Positions 1-6,993 of a DNA stretch of 7,956 nucleotides are shown here, piece by piece. This DNA comes from JAPUIN01 sp041580375 (GTDB taxonomy: Bacteria; Acidobacteriota; Polarisedimenticolia; Gp22-AA2). Both the position numbers and the translations under genes were made by a program. The stretch covers positions 1 to 7,956 of the forward strand of contig JBFGDZ010000161.1 in the NCBI GenBank assembly GCA_041580375.1, written 5' to 3'. The notes below the pieces were generated by a model. It made no database searches. It was not told the DNA's origin and saw only the letters and a program-made list of their open reading frames with translations. Numbering within the stretch: the first letter of the stretch is position 1; each line of letters opens with the position of its first letter.

Positions 1-813
1 GATCGCCTCGTCGAGCTGGCGGAAGTAAAGGCCGCGCGCCCCGCGGAAATTGTGCCCCGCCCCCGGGATCGGGACGAACAGCCTGGGCTCGCGCGCGTGC
101 GGCATGAGATCCCGCGCCGCGCCCTGATCGTCGTTCTCCCCCTGCATGATCACGAGGGGAAGCGGCGGCAGCCGCGCGATCTCGGCGGCGACGTCGATCG
201 TCTCCTCGTCGGGTATCGGAAGATCGAGGCGCACGGCGACGCGGAAGACCGCCGCCCCTTCTTTTCGAGGAGCGAGCAGGAGCAGCCCGAGCGCCGGCTC
301 CGCGCCGGCGCGGTTCAGCAGATACGGCAGGTTGTCCGCACCCAGGTCGAAGCCGGACATCAGGACCGGCGCGCCGGCTGCCCGTCCGGCCCGCTCGTTC
401 AGCGCGGCGACGAGGATCCGGATGTCGGAGGCCACTTCGTCCTGCGTCGCGAGCCGCTTGAAGTACGCGGCGGCGTCGATTCCCAGGACGTGGCGTCCGC
501 GGGCGGCGAGGTGCGATGCGGTGTCCTGCATCAGCGGCCTCCACCCCCAAGCGCCGGAAAACAGGAGGACCGGCGCGCGATCCTCCATCGAAACGCCCGC
601 GTCACCGGACACCGCGTCCGCATGACCGGATGACGATCGAGCCGATCCACGCGGCGCGTAATAGTGCGTCAGGGTGCGCGGGGACATGGACGTCTCGAGA
701 TAGACGTCGCGGGGGATGAGCCGCTCAACGGGCGCGGCGCCGGCCGGCGCGGGAAGCGCCGCGCCGGCGAGGAAGGCCGCGATCGCGGCGACGCGCGCCG
801 CCTTCCCGGACAC
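1..813 (-). CDS. Exported VirJ/AcvB-like alpha/beta hydrolase, 3' end outside the window
   Basis: An open frame of 271 codons without a stop runs from GTG at 813 to the window edge, so the C-terminus is missing. The GTG lies two bases after the gdh stop. No ATG or GTG is seen just upstream in this frame; only a CTG at 819. Residues 1-28 form a signal peptide: basic start (SGKAAR), hydrophobic core (VAAIAAFLAGAAL) and an AxA-like cleavage site near PAPAGAAP, so the product should be exported. Residues 81-120 match the start of the VirJ domain (FSGAWGW, then GID...YFK). GFDLGAD at 154-160 is the nucleophile elbow, where VirJ proteins as I know them carry GYSFGAD. GENDD (225-229) and GAGHNF (251-256, His254) fit the acid and His region. 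Agrobacterium AcvB is reported to hydrolyse lysyl-phosphatidylglycerol; whether this protein does is unknown. Asp156 in place of Ser is odd. It could also be a general alpha/beta hydrolase. Confidence 0.72.
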   Translation of the reverse strand, partial: MSGKAARVAAIAAFLAGAALPAPAGAAPVERLIPRDVYLETSMSPRTLTHYYAPRGSARSSSGHADAVSGDAGVSMEDRAPVLLFSGAWGWRPLMQDTASHLAARGRHVLGIDAAAYFKRLATQDEVASDIRILVAALNERAGRAAGAPVLMSGFDLGADNLPYLLNRAGAEPALGLLLLAPRKEGAAVFRVAVRLDLPIPDEETIDVAAEIARLPPLPLVIMQGENDDQGAARDLMPHAREPRLFVPIPGAGHNFRGARGLYFRQLDEAI

Positions 814-815
814 GA

Positions 816-2081
816 TCAGGGATAGATGCCGCGGATCCGCGTCGCCTCGGCCACGCGCCCCACGGCCAGGACGTAGGCGGCCGTGCGCATGTGCGTCCCG
901 TACTGTTTGGCGATCGAGAGCACCTCGCGGAAGGCGCGGCCCATCACCTTCTCGAGGTGGTGGTTGACCTGAGGCTCCTCCCAGAAGAACGCCTGCAGCG
1001 ACTGCACCCACTCGAAGTAGGAGACGGTGACGCCGCCCGCGTTCGCGAGAATGTCCGGGATCAGGAAGATTCCGTTCTTGTGCAGGATCTCGTCGGCGCC
1101 GGGCGTCGTCGGCCCGTTGGCGGCCTCCGAGATGATCTTCGCGCGGATGCGATCGGCGTTCTCCAGCGTGATCTGGTTCTCGAGCGCGGCCGGGATCAGG
1201 ACCTCGCACTCGAGCTCGAGCAGCTTCTCGTTGGAGATCAGATCCGCCTCCGGGTAGCCGGTCACGGTGCCGGTCTTGGTCTTGTGCGCGATGACCGACT
1301 TCACGTCGAGGCCCTTGTCGTTGAAGATGCCGCCGCTGCTGTCCGACAGGGCGATGACCCGCGCGCCGTCCTCCTGCAGGAGACGCGCCGCGATGCTGCC
1401 GGCGTTGCCGAATCCCTGCACGGCGACGCGGGCCTGGGCGAGCGGGATCTTCTTCTCCTTGCAGGCGGACCGCGTGACGAACTGCACGCCGCGCGCCGTC
1501 GCCTCGCTGCGCCCTTCCGAGCCGCCGATCTGCAGAGGCTTGCCGGTGACGACGCCCAGCTGCGTGCTGCCCTTGGTCATGGAGTAGGTGTCCATGATCC
1601 AGGCCATCGTCTGCGCGTTCGTGTACACGTCCGGCGCGGGAATGTCCTTGTCCGGCCCGATGATGAAGGAGATCTCGGAGGCGTACCGGCGGGTCATGTT
1701 CTCCAGCTCGCTGAGCGACATCTCCTTCGGGTTGCAGATGACACCGCCCTTGCCGCCGCCGAACGGGATGTTCACCGTGGCGCACTTCCACGTCATCCAG
1801 GAGGCGAGCGCGGTGACCTCGTCGAGCGTCACGCTGGGGTGGTAGCGGATCCCGCCCTTGGCGGGACCGCGCGCCAGGTTGTGCTGAACGCGGAACCCGG
1901 TGAAGACCCGGATCGACCTGTCGTCCATGCTCGTCGGGATCGAGACGGCCACCTGCCGCTTCGGCTTGCGCAGAACGTCCCTCAGCCAGGTCTCCAGCTT
2001 CAGATGCTCGGCGGCGGTGTTGAATTGCGCCTGCGCAATCTCGAAAGTATTGAGGGTCTCCTTGACCGCGACGGTGCTCAT
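816..2081 (-). CDS. gdhA: Glutamate dehydrogenase
   Basis: This cytoplasmic enzyme catalyses reversible oxidative deamination of glutamate to 2-oxoglutarate and ammonium with NAD(P). The 421-residue length is normal for the hexameric small-subunit family. Family landmarks are all present: GPAKGGIRYHP at 72-82 (substrate-binding Lys75), the Lys99 region (WMTWK), PFGGGKGG at 106-113 (catalytic Lys111), and APDVYT at 149-154 (catalytic Asp151). The nucleotide-binding loop GFGNAG at 223-228 begins the Rossmann domain, and NAGGVTVSYFEW at 347-358 closes the substrate site. SDSSGG after the second strand would suit NAD, but I cannot settle coenzyme choice. The start is well supported by AGGAGGT three bases upstream of ATG. 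The leader carries a hairpin with a T-run (see 2097-2134). The VirJ-like gene follows after a two-base gap, so the two genes are probably cotranscribed. No key residue is missing. Confidence 0.96.
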   Translation of the reverse strand: MSTVAVKETLNTFEIAQAQFNTAAEHLKLETWLRDVLRKPKRQVAVSIPTSMDDRSIRVFTGFRVQHNLARGPAKGGIRYHPSVTLDEVTALASWMTWKCATVNIPFGGGKGGVICNPKEMSLSELENMTRRYASEISFIIGPDKDIPAPDVYTNAQTMAWIMDTYSMTKGSTQLGVVTGKPLQIGGSEGRSEATARGVQFVTRSACKEKKIPLAQARVAVQGFGNAGSIAARLLQEDGARVIALSDSSGGIFNDKGLDVKSVIAHKTKTGTVTGYPEADLISNEKLLELECEVLIPAALENQITLENADRIRAKIISEAANGPTTPGADEILHKNGIFLIPDILANAGGVTVSYFEWVQSLQAFFWEEPQVNHHLEKVMGRAFREVLSIAKQYGTHMRTAAYVLAVGRVAEATRIRGIYP

Positions 2082-2084
2082 GCT

Positions 2085-2091
2085 ACCTCCT
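2085..2091 (-). promoter_or_regulatory. Strong Shine-Dalgarno of gdhA
   Basis: The minus strand reads AGGAGGT, then AGC, then the ATG at 2081. It is the strongest ribosome binding site seen in the window, and it fixes the gdhA start. The other starts examined rely on weak sites and overlaps with the preceding gene. Confidence 0.85.
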
Positions 2092-2096
2092 GACGC

Positions 2097-2134
2097 AAAA
2101 ATGGGCTCCGGGGCCTGTTGGTCACCCGGGGCCC
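2097..2134 (-). terminator. GC-rich hairpin plus T-run before gdhA (terminator or leader attenuator)
   Basis: On the minus strand GGGCCCCGGG (2134-2125) pairs with CCCGGAGCCC (2112-2103). That gives nine pairs in ten, with one C-A mismatch, around a 12-base loop. An A and five T (2101-2097) follow, which is the architecture of a Rho-independent terminator in the direction of transcription. It ends five bases before the gdhA Shine-Dalgarno. It could end the nuo-rex-malic enzyme transcript, but there is no room for a promoter between it and gdhA. Any gdhA promoter therefore lies upstream and must be read through the hairpin, which suggests attenuation or partial read-through. The T-run is short, so strength is uncertain. 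Confidence 0.5.
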
Positions 2135-2189
2135 GATTCGTCCCCCGCCTGACTGTCCGGAACGCTCCCTTCCCTGTGCTGGAAACCCA

Positions 2190-2207
2190 TCCTTTTTACC
2201 ATAAGGA
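2190..2207 (-). promoter_or_regulatory. AT-rich inverted repeat in the gap before gdhA, possible promoter or operator
   Basis: An 18-base AT-rich stretch stands out in a GC-rich background. On the minus strand it reads TCCTTATGGTAAAAAGGA, with 5-base arms TCCTT and AAGGA. TATGGT inside it matches four of six positions of a -10 box, but no convincing -35 box is found about 17 bases upstream. It does not match the Rex operator consensus. The rest of the gap (2135-2189 and 2208-2249) shows nothing clear. Confidence 0.22.
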
Positions 2208-2249
2208 CCGCCGGAAAGCCAGATGCAGAGAGGGCTCTCGCGAGGCGCG

Positions 2250-4832
2250 TCAGCGCTTCGTCGCGGGGCGTCCGGGCGGCGGGATCGGCTCCCCGGGGAC
2301 CGCCCTCAGCGTCCCTCCATACAGGTAGTCCCGCGTGTTCTCCAGCACATGGCGCGGATCGACCCGGCGGCGCGCCTCGCCCGACCGGATGGCCGCACGG
2401 GCCACGGCCGCCGCCACCTCCGGTGCGCCCCGGAAGTCGAGGGCGCCGGGGAGGATGTATCCGGGGGAGAGTTCATAATCCGGAACAAGATCCGCCAGGG
2501 CGTGGGCGGCCGCGATCTCCATCTCCTCGTTGATGTTGCGTGCCGCCGCGTCGAGCGCTCCCCGGAACACGCCCGGGAAGGCGATGGCGTTGTTGATCTG
2601 GTTCTGGAAGTCGGACCGTCCCGTGGCGACGACCGCCGCCCCGGCGGCCCGGGCGGCTTCCGGGTGGATCTCGGGCGTCGGGTTGGCCAGGGCGAAGATG
2701 ATCGGCCCCCCGGCCATCGTGCCCACCAGATCGGGCGTGAGGACGTGCGGCCGGGACAACCCGATGAAGACGTTGCGCCCCCGCAGGGCCTCCGGGAGGC
2801 CGCCGCGGATCCGCCCGGGATTCGTGACCTCCGCGATGCTCTCCTTCTCCGGGTTCAGGTCGGCCCGGCCGGGCACGAGGATCCCGCGCGTATCGCACAG
2901 GACGATGTCGCGGGCACCGGCGTGCAGCAGCAGCCGCGTCACGGCGATGCCGGCGGCGCCGGCGCCATTGATCGTCAGGGACGCCGTCGCGATATCGAGG
3001 TTCGTGAGCCGCAGCGCGTTGAGCAGGCCGGCCAGCACGACGATCGCCGTGCCGTGCTGATCGTCGTGGAAGATCGGGATGCCCGTCTCGAGGCGCAGCC
3101 GGCGCTCGATCTCGAAGCAGCGCGGCGCGGCGATGTCCTCGAGGTTCACGCCCCCGAGGCAGGGCTCGATCGACTTGACGATCTCGATGATCTCCCCGGT
3201 GTCCTGCGTGCCCAGGCAGATCGGCATCGCCTCGACGCCGCCGAACGTCTTGAACAGGACGCACTTGCCTTCCATGACCGGTAGGGCGGCAGCGGCGCCG
3301 ATGTTGCCCAGGCCGAGGACGGCCGATCCGTCCGTGATCACGGCCACCAGGTTCCCTTTCGAGGTGTACTCCCACACCCGGATCGGCTCCCGCATGATCT
3401 CCTGGACCGGACAGGCCACTCCGGGCGAGGCCATGACGAGCAGCGTGTGCTCGTCCTTGAGCGGGAACTTGCTGACGATCTCGATGGCGCCGTGGTAGCG
3501 GCGCCTGAGCTCAAGGGCCTCGTCCTGGAGCGTCTTCTCCTCGCTCGTGAAGGTGTGATCGACGAGCGCGGCCTCCCCCTCGTAGACCAGGTGCTTCGTC
3601 CGCTCGCCGATGTATTCGGGATCGACGTCGTCGCGCGCGTCGCCCCGCACCACCGCCGCGTGCGCCACCGCCTCCGCCACGGCGGGCCCCACCCGGAGAT
3701 CGAGAACGCGCGGGATGATGCGCCCGGGCCCGATCTCCTCCTCGGGCACGAGCGCCGCGATCGCGTCCGCGGCCGCGATGAGCATGTCGTCGTGAATCCG
3801 CGCCGCGCCGACGTCCATGGCCCCCCGCATGATCCCCGGAAACGCCAGCGCGACGTTGAGACCGTGGTGGTAATTGGCGCCGCCGGTGAGAACCACCTCC
3901 GCGCCCGCCGCCGCGGCCTCGGGAGCCTCGATCTCCGGCTCGGGCGTGGCGAGGGCGAAGACGATCGGCCTGCGCGCCATCGAGCGGATCGCCGCGGGTG
4001 TCACCGTGCGGGCCGCGGACAACCCCACGAACAGATCGGCGCCCTTGACGGCGTCGGCTATCGATCCGCTGCGGCCGGACGGATTGAACTCCCGCGCCGC
4101 CTCCTCTTTGAACCGGTTCATCCCCTCCGGCCTGCCCTCGCGGACGATGCCGTGCCGGTCGCACAGCGTGATCTCGGGGACGCCGGCCGTGCGGAGAAAG
4201 CGCGCCACGCTGATGCCGGCACCGCCGGCGCCCGTGATGACGGCCTTGATGCCGCCGATCGTCTTGCCGACGACCCTGAGGGCGTTGCGGAGCGCGGCGA
4301 GCACGATGGAGCAGGATCCGTGCATGTCGTTGAACAGATACGGGACCGGCAGGTCGGCCACGCTCGTCCCGCGCAGGATCTCGAGAAGCTCGAGAGAGCG
4401 CGGCGATGCGATGTCCTCGATCGCGAAGCCGCCGAAGGTCGGCGACAGCGTCCGGATCAGCCGCGCCAGATTCTCCGTGCCCCTCTCGCTCGTGCAGATC
4501 GGGAAGGCATCGATGCCGGCGAGCGTCTTGAACAGGATCGACTTCCCCTCCATCACCGGCAGCGCCGCGGCCGGGCCCGCATCGCCGTACGAGAGCACGG
4601 ACGAGCCGTCCGTGATGATGGCGACCGCGTTCCCCCGCATCGTGTACGTGAACGACGACGCGGGATCCTCGTGGATGGCGAGGCAGGGCTCCGCCACGCC
4701 CGGCGTGTAGATCAGGCTCAGGATGTACTCGTCGCGGACCGGGATCTTGCTGGAGACGCCGAGCAATCCGCGGTGGCGGCGGAAGTGCGTCAGGATCTCG
4801 GCCGGATCGACCCGGACGGTCCGCCGGGTCAT
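2250..4832 (-). CDS. Tandem-fused malic enzyme (two malic enzyme modules in one chain)
   Basis: Malic enzyme oxidatively decarboxylates malate to pyruvate and CO2, reducing NAD(P). Usual small bacterial forms have about 400-450 residues; this 860-residue chain has two complete modules, 10-420 and about 436-840. Module 1 has Tyr42 (IYTPGVAEPC), Lys97 (PVMEGK), metal ligands Glu139-Asp140 and Asp169 (FNDMHGS), and the Rossmann loop GAGGAG at 201-206. Its usual ALANP is ALATP (Thr296) and its NQxNN is HGLNV (323-327). Module 2 has Lys523, Glu565-Asp566, HDDQHGT (589-595), GAGAAG (623-628), ALANP (Asn717) and NQINN (744-748), but Ala468 replaces the catalytic Tyr (MASPGVACP). The halves are clearly homologous yet diverged, for example 32 of 47 identical over 68-114 against 494-540. 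No phosphotransacetylase domain like that of MaeB follows. ATG overlaps the rex stop (ATGA), so translation is probably coupled to rex. Family is certain; activity and coenzyme are inferred. Confidence 0.93.
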   Translation of the reverse strand: MTRRTVRVDPAEILTHFRRHRGLLGVSSKIPVRDEYILSLIYTPGVAEPCLAIHEDPASSFTYTMRGNAVAIITDGSSVLSYGDAGPAAALPVMEGKSILFKTLAGIDAFPICTSERGTENLARLIRTLSPTFGGFAIEDIASPRSLELLEILRGTSVADLPVPYLFNDMHGSCSIVLAALRNALRVVGKTIGGIKAVITGAGGAGISVARFLRTAGVPEITLCDRHGIVREGRPEGMNRFKEEAAREFNPSGRSGSIADAVKGADLFVGLSAARTVTPAAIRSMARRPIVFALATPEPEIEAPEAAAAGAEVVLTGGANYHHGLNVALAFPGIMRGAMDVGAARIHDDMLIAAADAIAALVPEEEIGPGRIIPRVLDLRVGPAVAEAVAHAAVVRGDARDDVDPEYIGERTKHLVYEGEAALVDHTFTSEEKTLQDEALELRRRYHGAIEIVSKFPLKDEHTLLVMASPGVACPVQEIMREPIRVWEYTSKGNLVAVITDGSAVLGLGNIGAAAALPVMEGKCVLFKTFGGVEAMPICLGTQDTGEIIEIVKSIEPCLGGVNLEDIAAPRCFEIERRLRLETGIPIFHDDQHGTAIVVLAGLLNALRLTNLDIATASLTINGAGAAGIAVTRLLLHAGARDIVLCDTRGILVPGRADLNPEKESIAEVTNPGRIRGGLPEALRGRNVFIGLSRPHVLTPDLVGTMAGGPIIFALANPTPEIHPEAARAAGAAVVATGRSDFQNQINNAIAFPGVFRGALDAAARNINEEMEIAAAHALADLVPDYELSPGYILPGALDFRGAPEVAAAVARAAIRSGEARRRVDPRHVLENTRDYLYGGTLRAVPGEPIPPPGRPATKR

Positions 4833-5530
4833 CCGGCGCCGCCCGTTCGCGTCATGTGATACACGAGATTCTCGAGCTGGATCTTGAGATCGACCCCCTT
4901 GATCGTGAGCCCTGCCCTCGGCCGGAGCCGGGCGGGCGCGAAATTGAGGACCGCCCGGATCCCCGCGCGCGTGAGGCGATTCAGCGTCGACTGCGCCGCC
5001 TGCGCGGGGACCGCCAGGACGGCGATCGTCGCCTTCTCGCGCCGCACGACCTGCGGGAGATTCTCGATGTCATGGATCGGCACGCCGCCGCGCGAGGTCC
5101 CACCCACCTTCCCGGGATCGCTGTCGAACAGCGCGACGATCGAAAACCCCTCCCGATTGAACCCGGCATAGTCCGCCAGGGCCATCCCGAGGTTGCCCGC
5201 GCCGACGATCACGACGTTGCGGCTCCGGTTGAGGCCCAGGATGCGGGTCAGGTTCTTCTTCAGGTCGGCCACGAGGTAGCCGACGCCGCGCACCCCGAAC
5301 TCGCCGAAGCAGGCGAGGTCCTTGCGAATCTGCGCCGAGTTCAGCTGGTACCTCTCGGCGAGGTCCAGTGACGAGGTCGTCTGCACGCCCGACCTCTCGA
5401 GATCGTCGAGACACCTGAGATAGATCGACAGCCTCTGCGAAGTGAAATCGGAGATCGCGCCGCCGCGCCGGCGCGCCGCCACGCGCTCCCTCGCCGCGCG
5501 GCCGCCGCTCCTCCGTGCGACCCGTCTCAC
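4829..5530 (-). CDS. rex: Redox-sensing transcriptional repressor Rex
   Basis: Rex is a homodimeric cytoplasmic repressor that binds DNA when NADH is low and releases it when NADH rises. Residues about 28-85 form the winged helix: SQRLSIYLRCL, then LNSAQIRKDLACFGEFGVRGVGY, the family signature (split here as 64-75 and 76-85). The NADH-binding Rossmann domain follows with VIVGAGNLG at 107-115 and FDSDPGKVG at 135-143; NFAP (196-199) and the C-terminal helix NLVYHM complete the fold. The GTG at 5530 overlaps the nuoN stop (GTGA) and gives 233 residues with an unusual Arg-rich 27-residue head. A second GTG at 5482, with GAGGGAG three bases upstream, gives 217 residues, closer to the usual length. 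The stop overlaps the malic enzyme ATG. Placement between complex I and a malic enzyme suits an NADH sensor. Identity is very secure; the start is not. Confidence 0.95.
   Translation of the reverse strand: MRRVARRSGGRAARERVAARRRGGAISDFTSQRLSIYLRCLDDLERSGVQTTSSLDLAERYQLNSAQIRKDLACFGEFGVRGVGYLVADLKKNLTRILGLNRSRNVVIVGAGNLGMALADYAGFNREGFSIVALFDSDPGKVGGTSRGGVPIHDIENLPQVVRREKATIAVLAVPAQAAQSTLNRLTRAGIRAVLNFAPARLRPRAGLTIKGVDLKIQLENLVYHMTRTGGAG
5486..5492 (-). promoter_or_regulatory. Possible Shine-Dalgarno for an internal rex start
   Basis: The minus strand reads GAGGGAG, then CGC, then an in-frame GTG at 5482. The spacing equals that of the gdhA site. The upstream GTG at 5530 has no recognisable site and would depend on coupling to nuoN. 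This site therefore favours a 217-residue Rex, but the evidence is a short purine stretch in a GC-rich region. Confidence 0.35.
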
Positions 5531-6992
5531 AGGCCGCCGGAGGCCAGGTTCAGGAGCCCGCTCGGGAAGAGTCCGATCCAGAGCGTTCCCGCGCAGGCCA
5601 TGGCGATGCCGAGCGACTCCGCCGGCGTGAGGCTCACGGGTATCGGATCCGCCCCCGGTTCCCGAAGGTACATCTGGACGACCACGCGCAGGTAGTAGAA
5701 GGCGCCGATGACCGAGGCGAGGACGCCGACGATGGCCAGGTCGTACATCCCCGCGTTGACGGCGCTCTTGAAGATGTAGAACTTGCCCATGAAGCCGCCG
5801 GTCGGGGGGATCCCGGTCAACGACAGCATGAAGATCGCCATGGCGGCGGCGAGCGCGGGACGCCTCCGGGCCAGCCCGGCGTAGGCGGCGAGCGTGGAGC
5901 CCTGCTCCCCGTCCGCGCCGCGCGCCGGGAGGGCCGCCACCGCGAACGCCCCGACCGTCATGAGGGCGTAGACCGTCAGGTAGAAGAGGATGACCGTGGC
6001 CCCCTCTCCCGTCCGGCCGCCCGCCGCCAGGGCGACGAGCAGGTATCCCGCGTTGGCGATGCTCGAGTAGGCGAGCATCCTCTTTATATTCTGCTGGGCG
6101 AGAGCGACGACGTTGCCCAGGATCATGGTCAGGAGGGCGAGGGCGCTGACGATCGCGATCCAGTGCTCACGGACGGGGGGATCCCCGAGGCCGACGAACA
6201 GGACGCGGACGAGCGCCGAAAAGGCCGCCGCCTTCGTCCCCGCCGCCATGAATCCGGAAACGGGCGCCATGGAGCCCTGGTAGACGTCCGGGGCCCAGAA
6301 GTGAAACGGTACGGCCGCCACCTTGAACCCCAGGCCGATCAGGAGCAGCGCCGCGCCGACGAGGATCAGGGGATCGACCGGCTCCTCGCCGAGCCGCGCC
6401 AGACGGGACGCGATGCCGCGCAGATCCAGCCGGCCCGTGGCGCCGTAGAACAGCGCCATGCCGTACAGGACGAAGCCGGTGGAGAACGCCCCGAGCAGAA
6501 AGTACTTCAGCGCCCCCTCGATCGCGTACACCTGCTCGCGCGTGAATCCCGCCAGGACGTACAGGCAGATCGACAGGATCTCCAGGCCGATGAACAGCGT
6601 CAGCAGGTGCTCGCTCGCCGCCATCATCGTCATCCCCGAGACCGAGAACAGGATCAGCGCAAAGAACTCCCCGCGCGGGGCGCCGGCGGCCTCCAGGTGG
6701 TGCACCGAGGACAGGACGGTGAGGATGCCCACGAGCACGAAGATCAGGTGGAAGACCAGCGCCTGGGAATCGACGAGCAGAGCGCCGTGGAAGATCTCCT
6801 GATCGGAGCCCGCGCCGAGAAGGCCGATCGCCGACGTCGCCGACAGTCCCAGGAGGATCGTCGTGTGGGCCGCCGGCCACCGCAATTCGCCGCCGCGCTG
6901 GAGGGCGACGAGAAGCAGGATCCACATGCCTCCGAGGGCCGGGATCGCCACCGGCAGCGCGGCGGCGAGATCCCGCGCCAGGCCGGCGTCCA

Positions 6993-6993
<1 letters not shown>
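5527..6993 (-). CDS. nuoN: NADH-quinone oxidoreductase subunit N
   Basis: NuoN is one of the three antiporter-like membrane subunits of respiratory complex I, which couples NADH oxidation by quinone to proton export. The 488-residue length is normal. It is strongly hydrophobic throughout with about 14 membrane helices expected. Charged channel residues of the family are visible: Glu138 (IGLEILSICLYVL), Lys163 (ALKYFLLGA), Lys224 (GLGFKVAAVPFHFWAPD), Lys254 (GTKAAAFSAL) and Lys404 (TGGFMGKFYIFK). YFLLGAFSTGFVLYGMALFYG at 164-184 and KRMLAYSSIANAGY at 304-317 are typical of NuoN rather than NuoM. The ATG at 6993 shares one base with the nuoL stop (TGATG). The same frame stays open further upstream to 7347, but that stretch lies inside nuoL and is Arg-rich and not membrane-like. 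The gene ends in a GTGA overlap with rex. Confidence 0.96.

Noticed and set aside
891..2093. Long plus-strand open frame of 400 codons opposite gdhA
   Set aside because: It is antisense to a textbook glutamate dehydrogenase, and its product is rich in Arg, Asp and His with no recognisable domain. This is the usual shadow in high-GC DNA.
2208..2222. Sigma-54 type promoter (TGGC near 2221)
   Set aside because: TGGC is present but the GC element is not at the required distance.
2082..2249. Rex operator in the gap before gdhA
   Set aside because: No TTGTGAA-N4-TTCACAA-like site was found in the gap. TTGTG occurrences near 1878 and 1076 are in gdhA coding sequence without a matching half-site.
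2222..2249. Terminator immediately after the malic enzyme stop
   Set aside because: There is a short GAGA/TCTC palindrome but no T-run and only about four pairs; the hairpin at 2103-2134 is far better.
2250..4832. Malic enzyme duplication as an assembly artefact or frameshift join of two genes
   Set aside because: The halves have clearly diverged in sequence and active-site residues, and the frame is continuous without a stop or a start-like junction. A collapsed or repeated contig would give near-identical copies.
3447..4859. Plus-strand open frame of 470 codons opposite the malic enzyme gene
   Set aside because: Shadow of the malic enzyme frame: Arg/Asp/Gly-rich, no domain, and no ribosome binding site that I could see.
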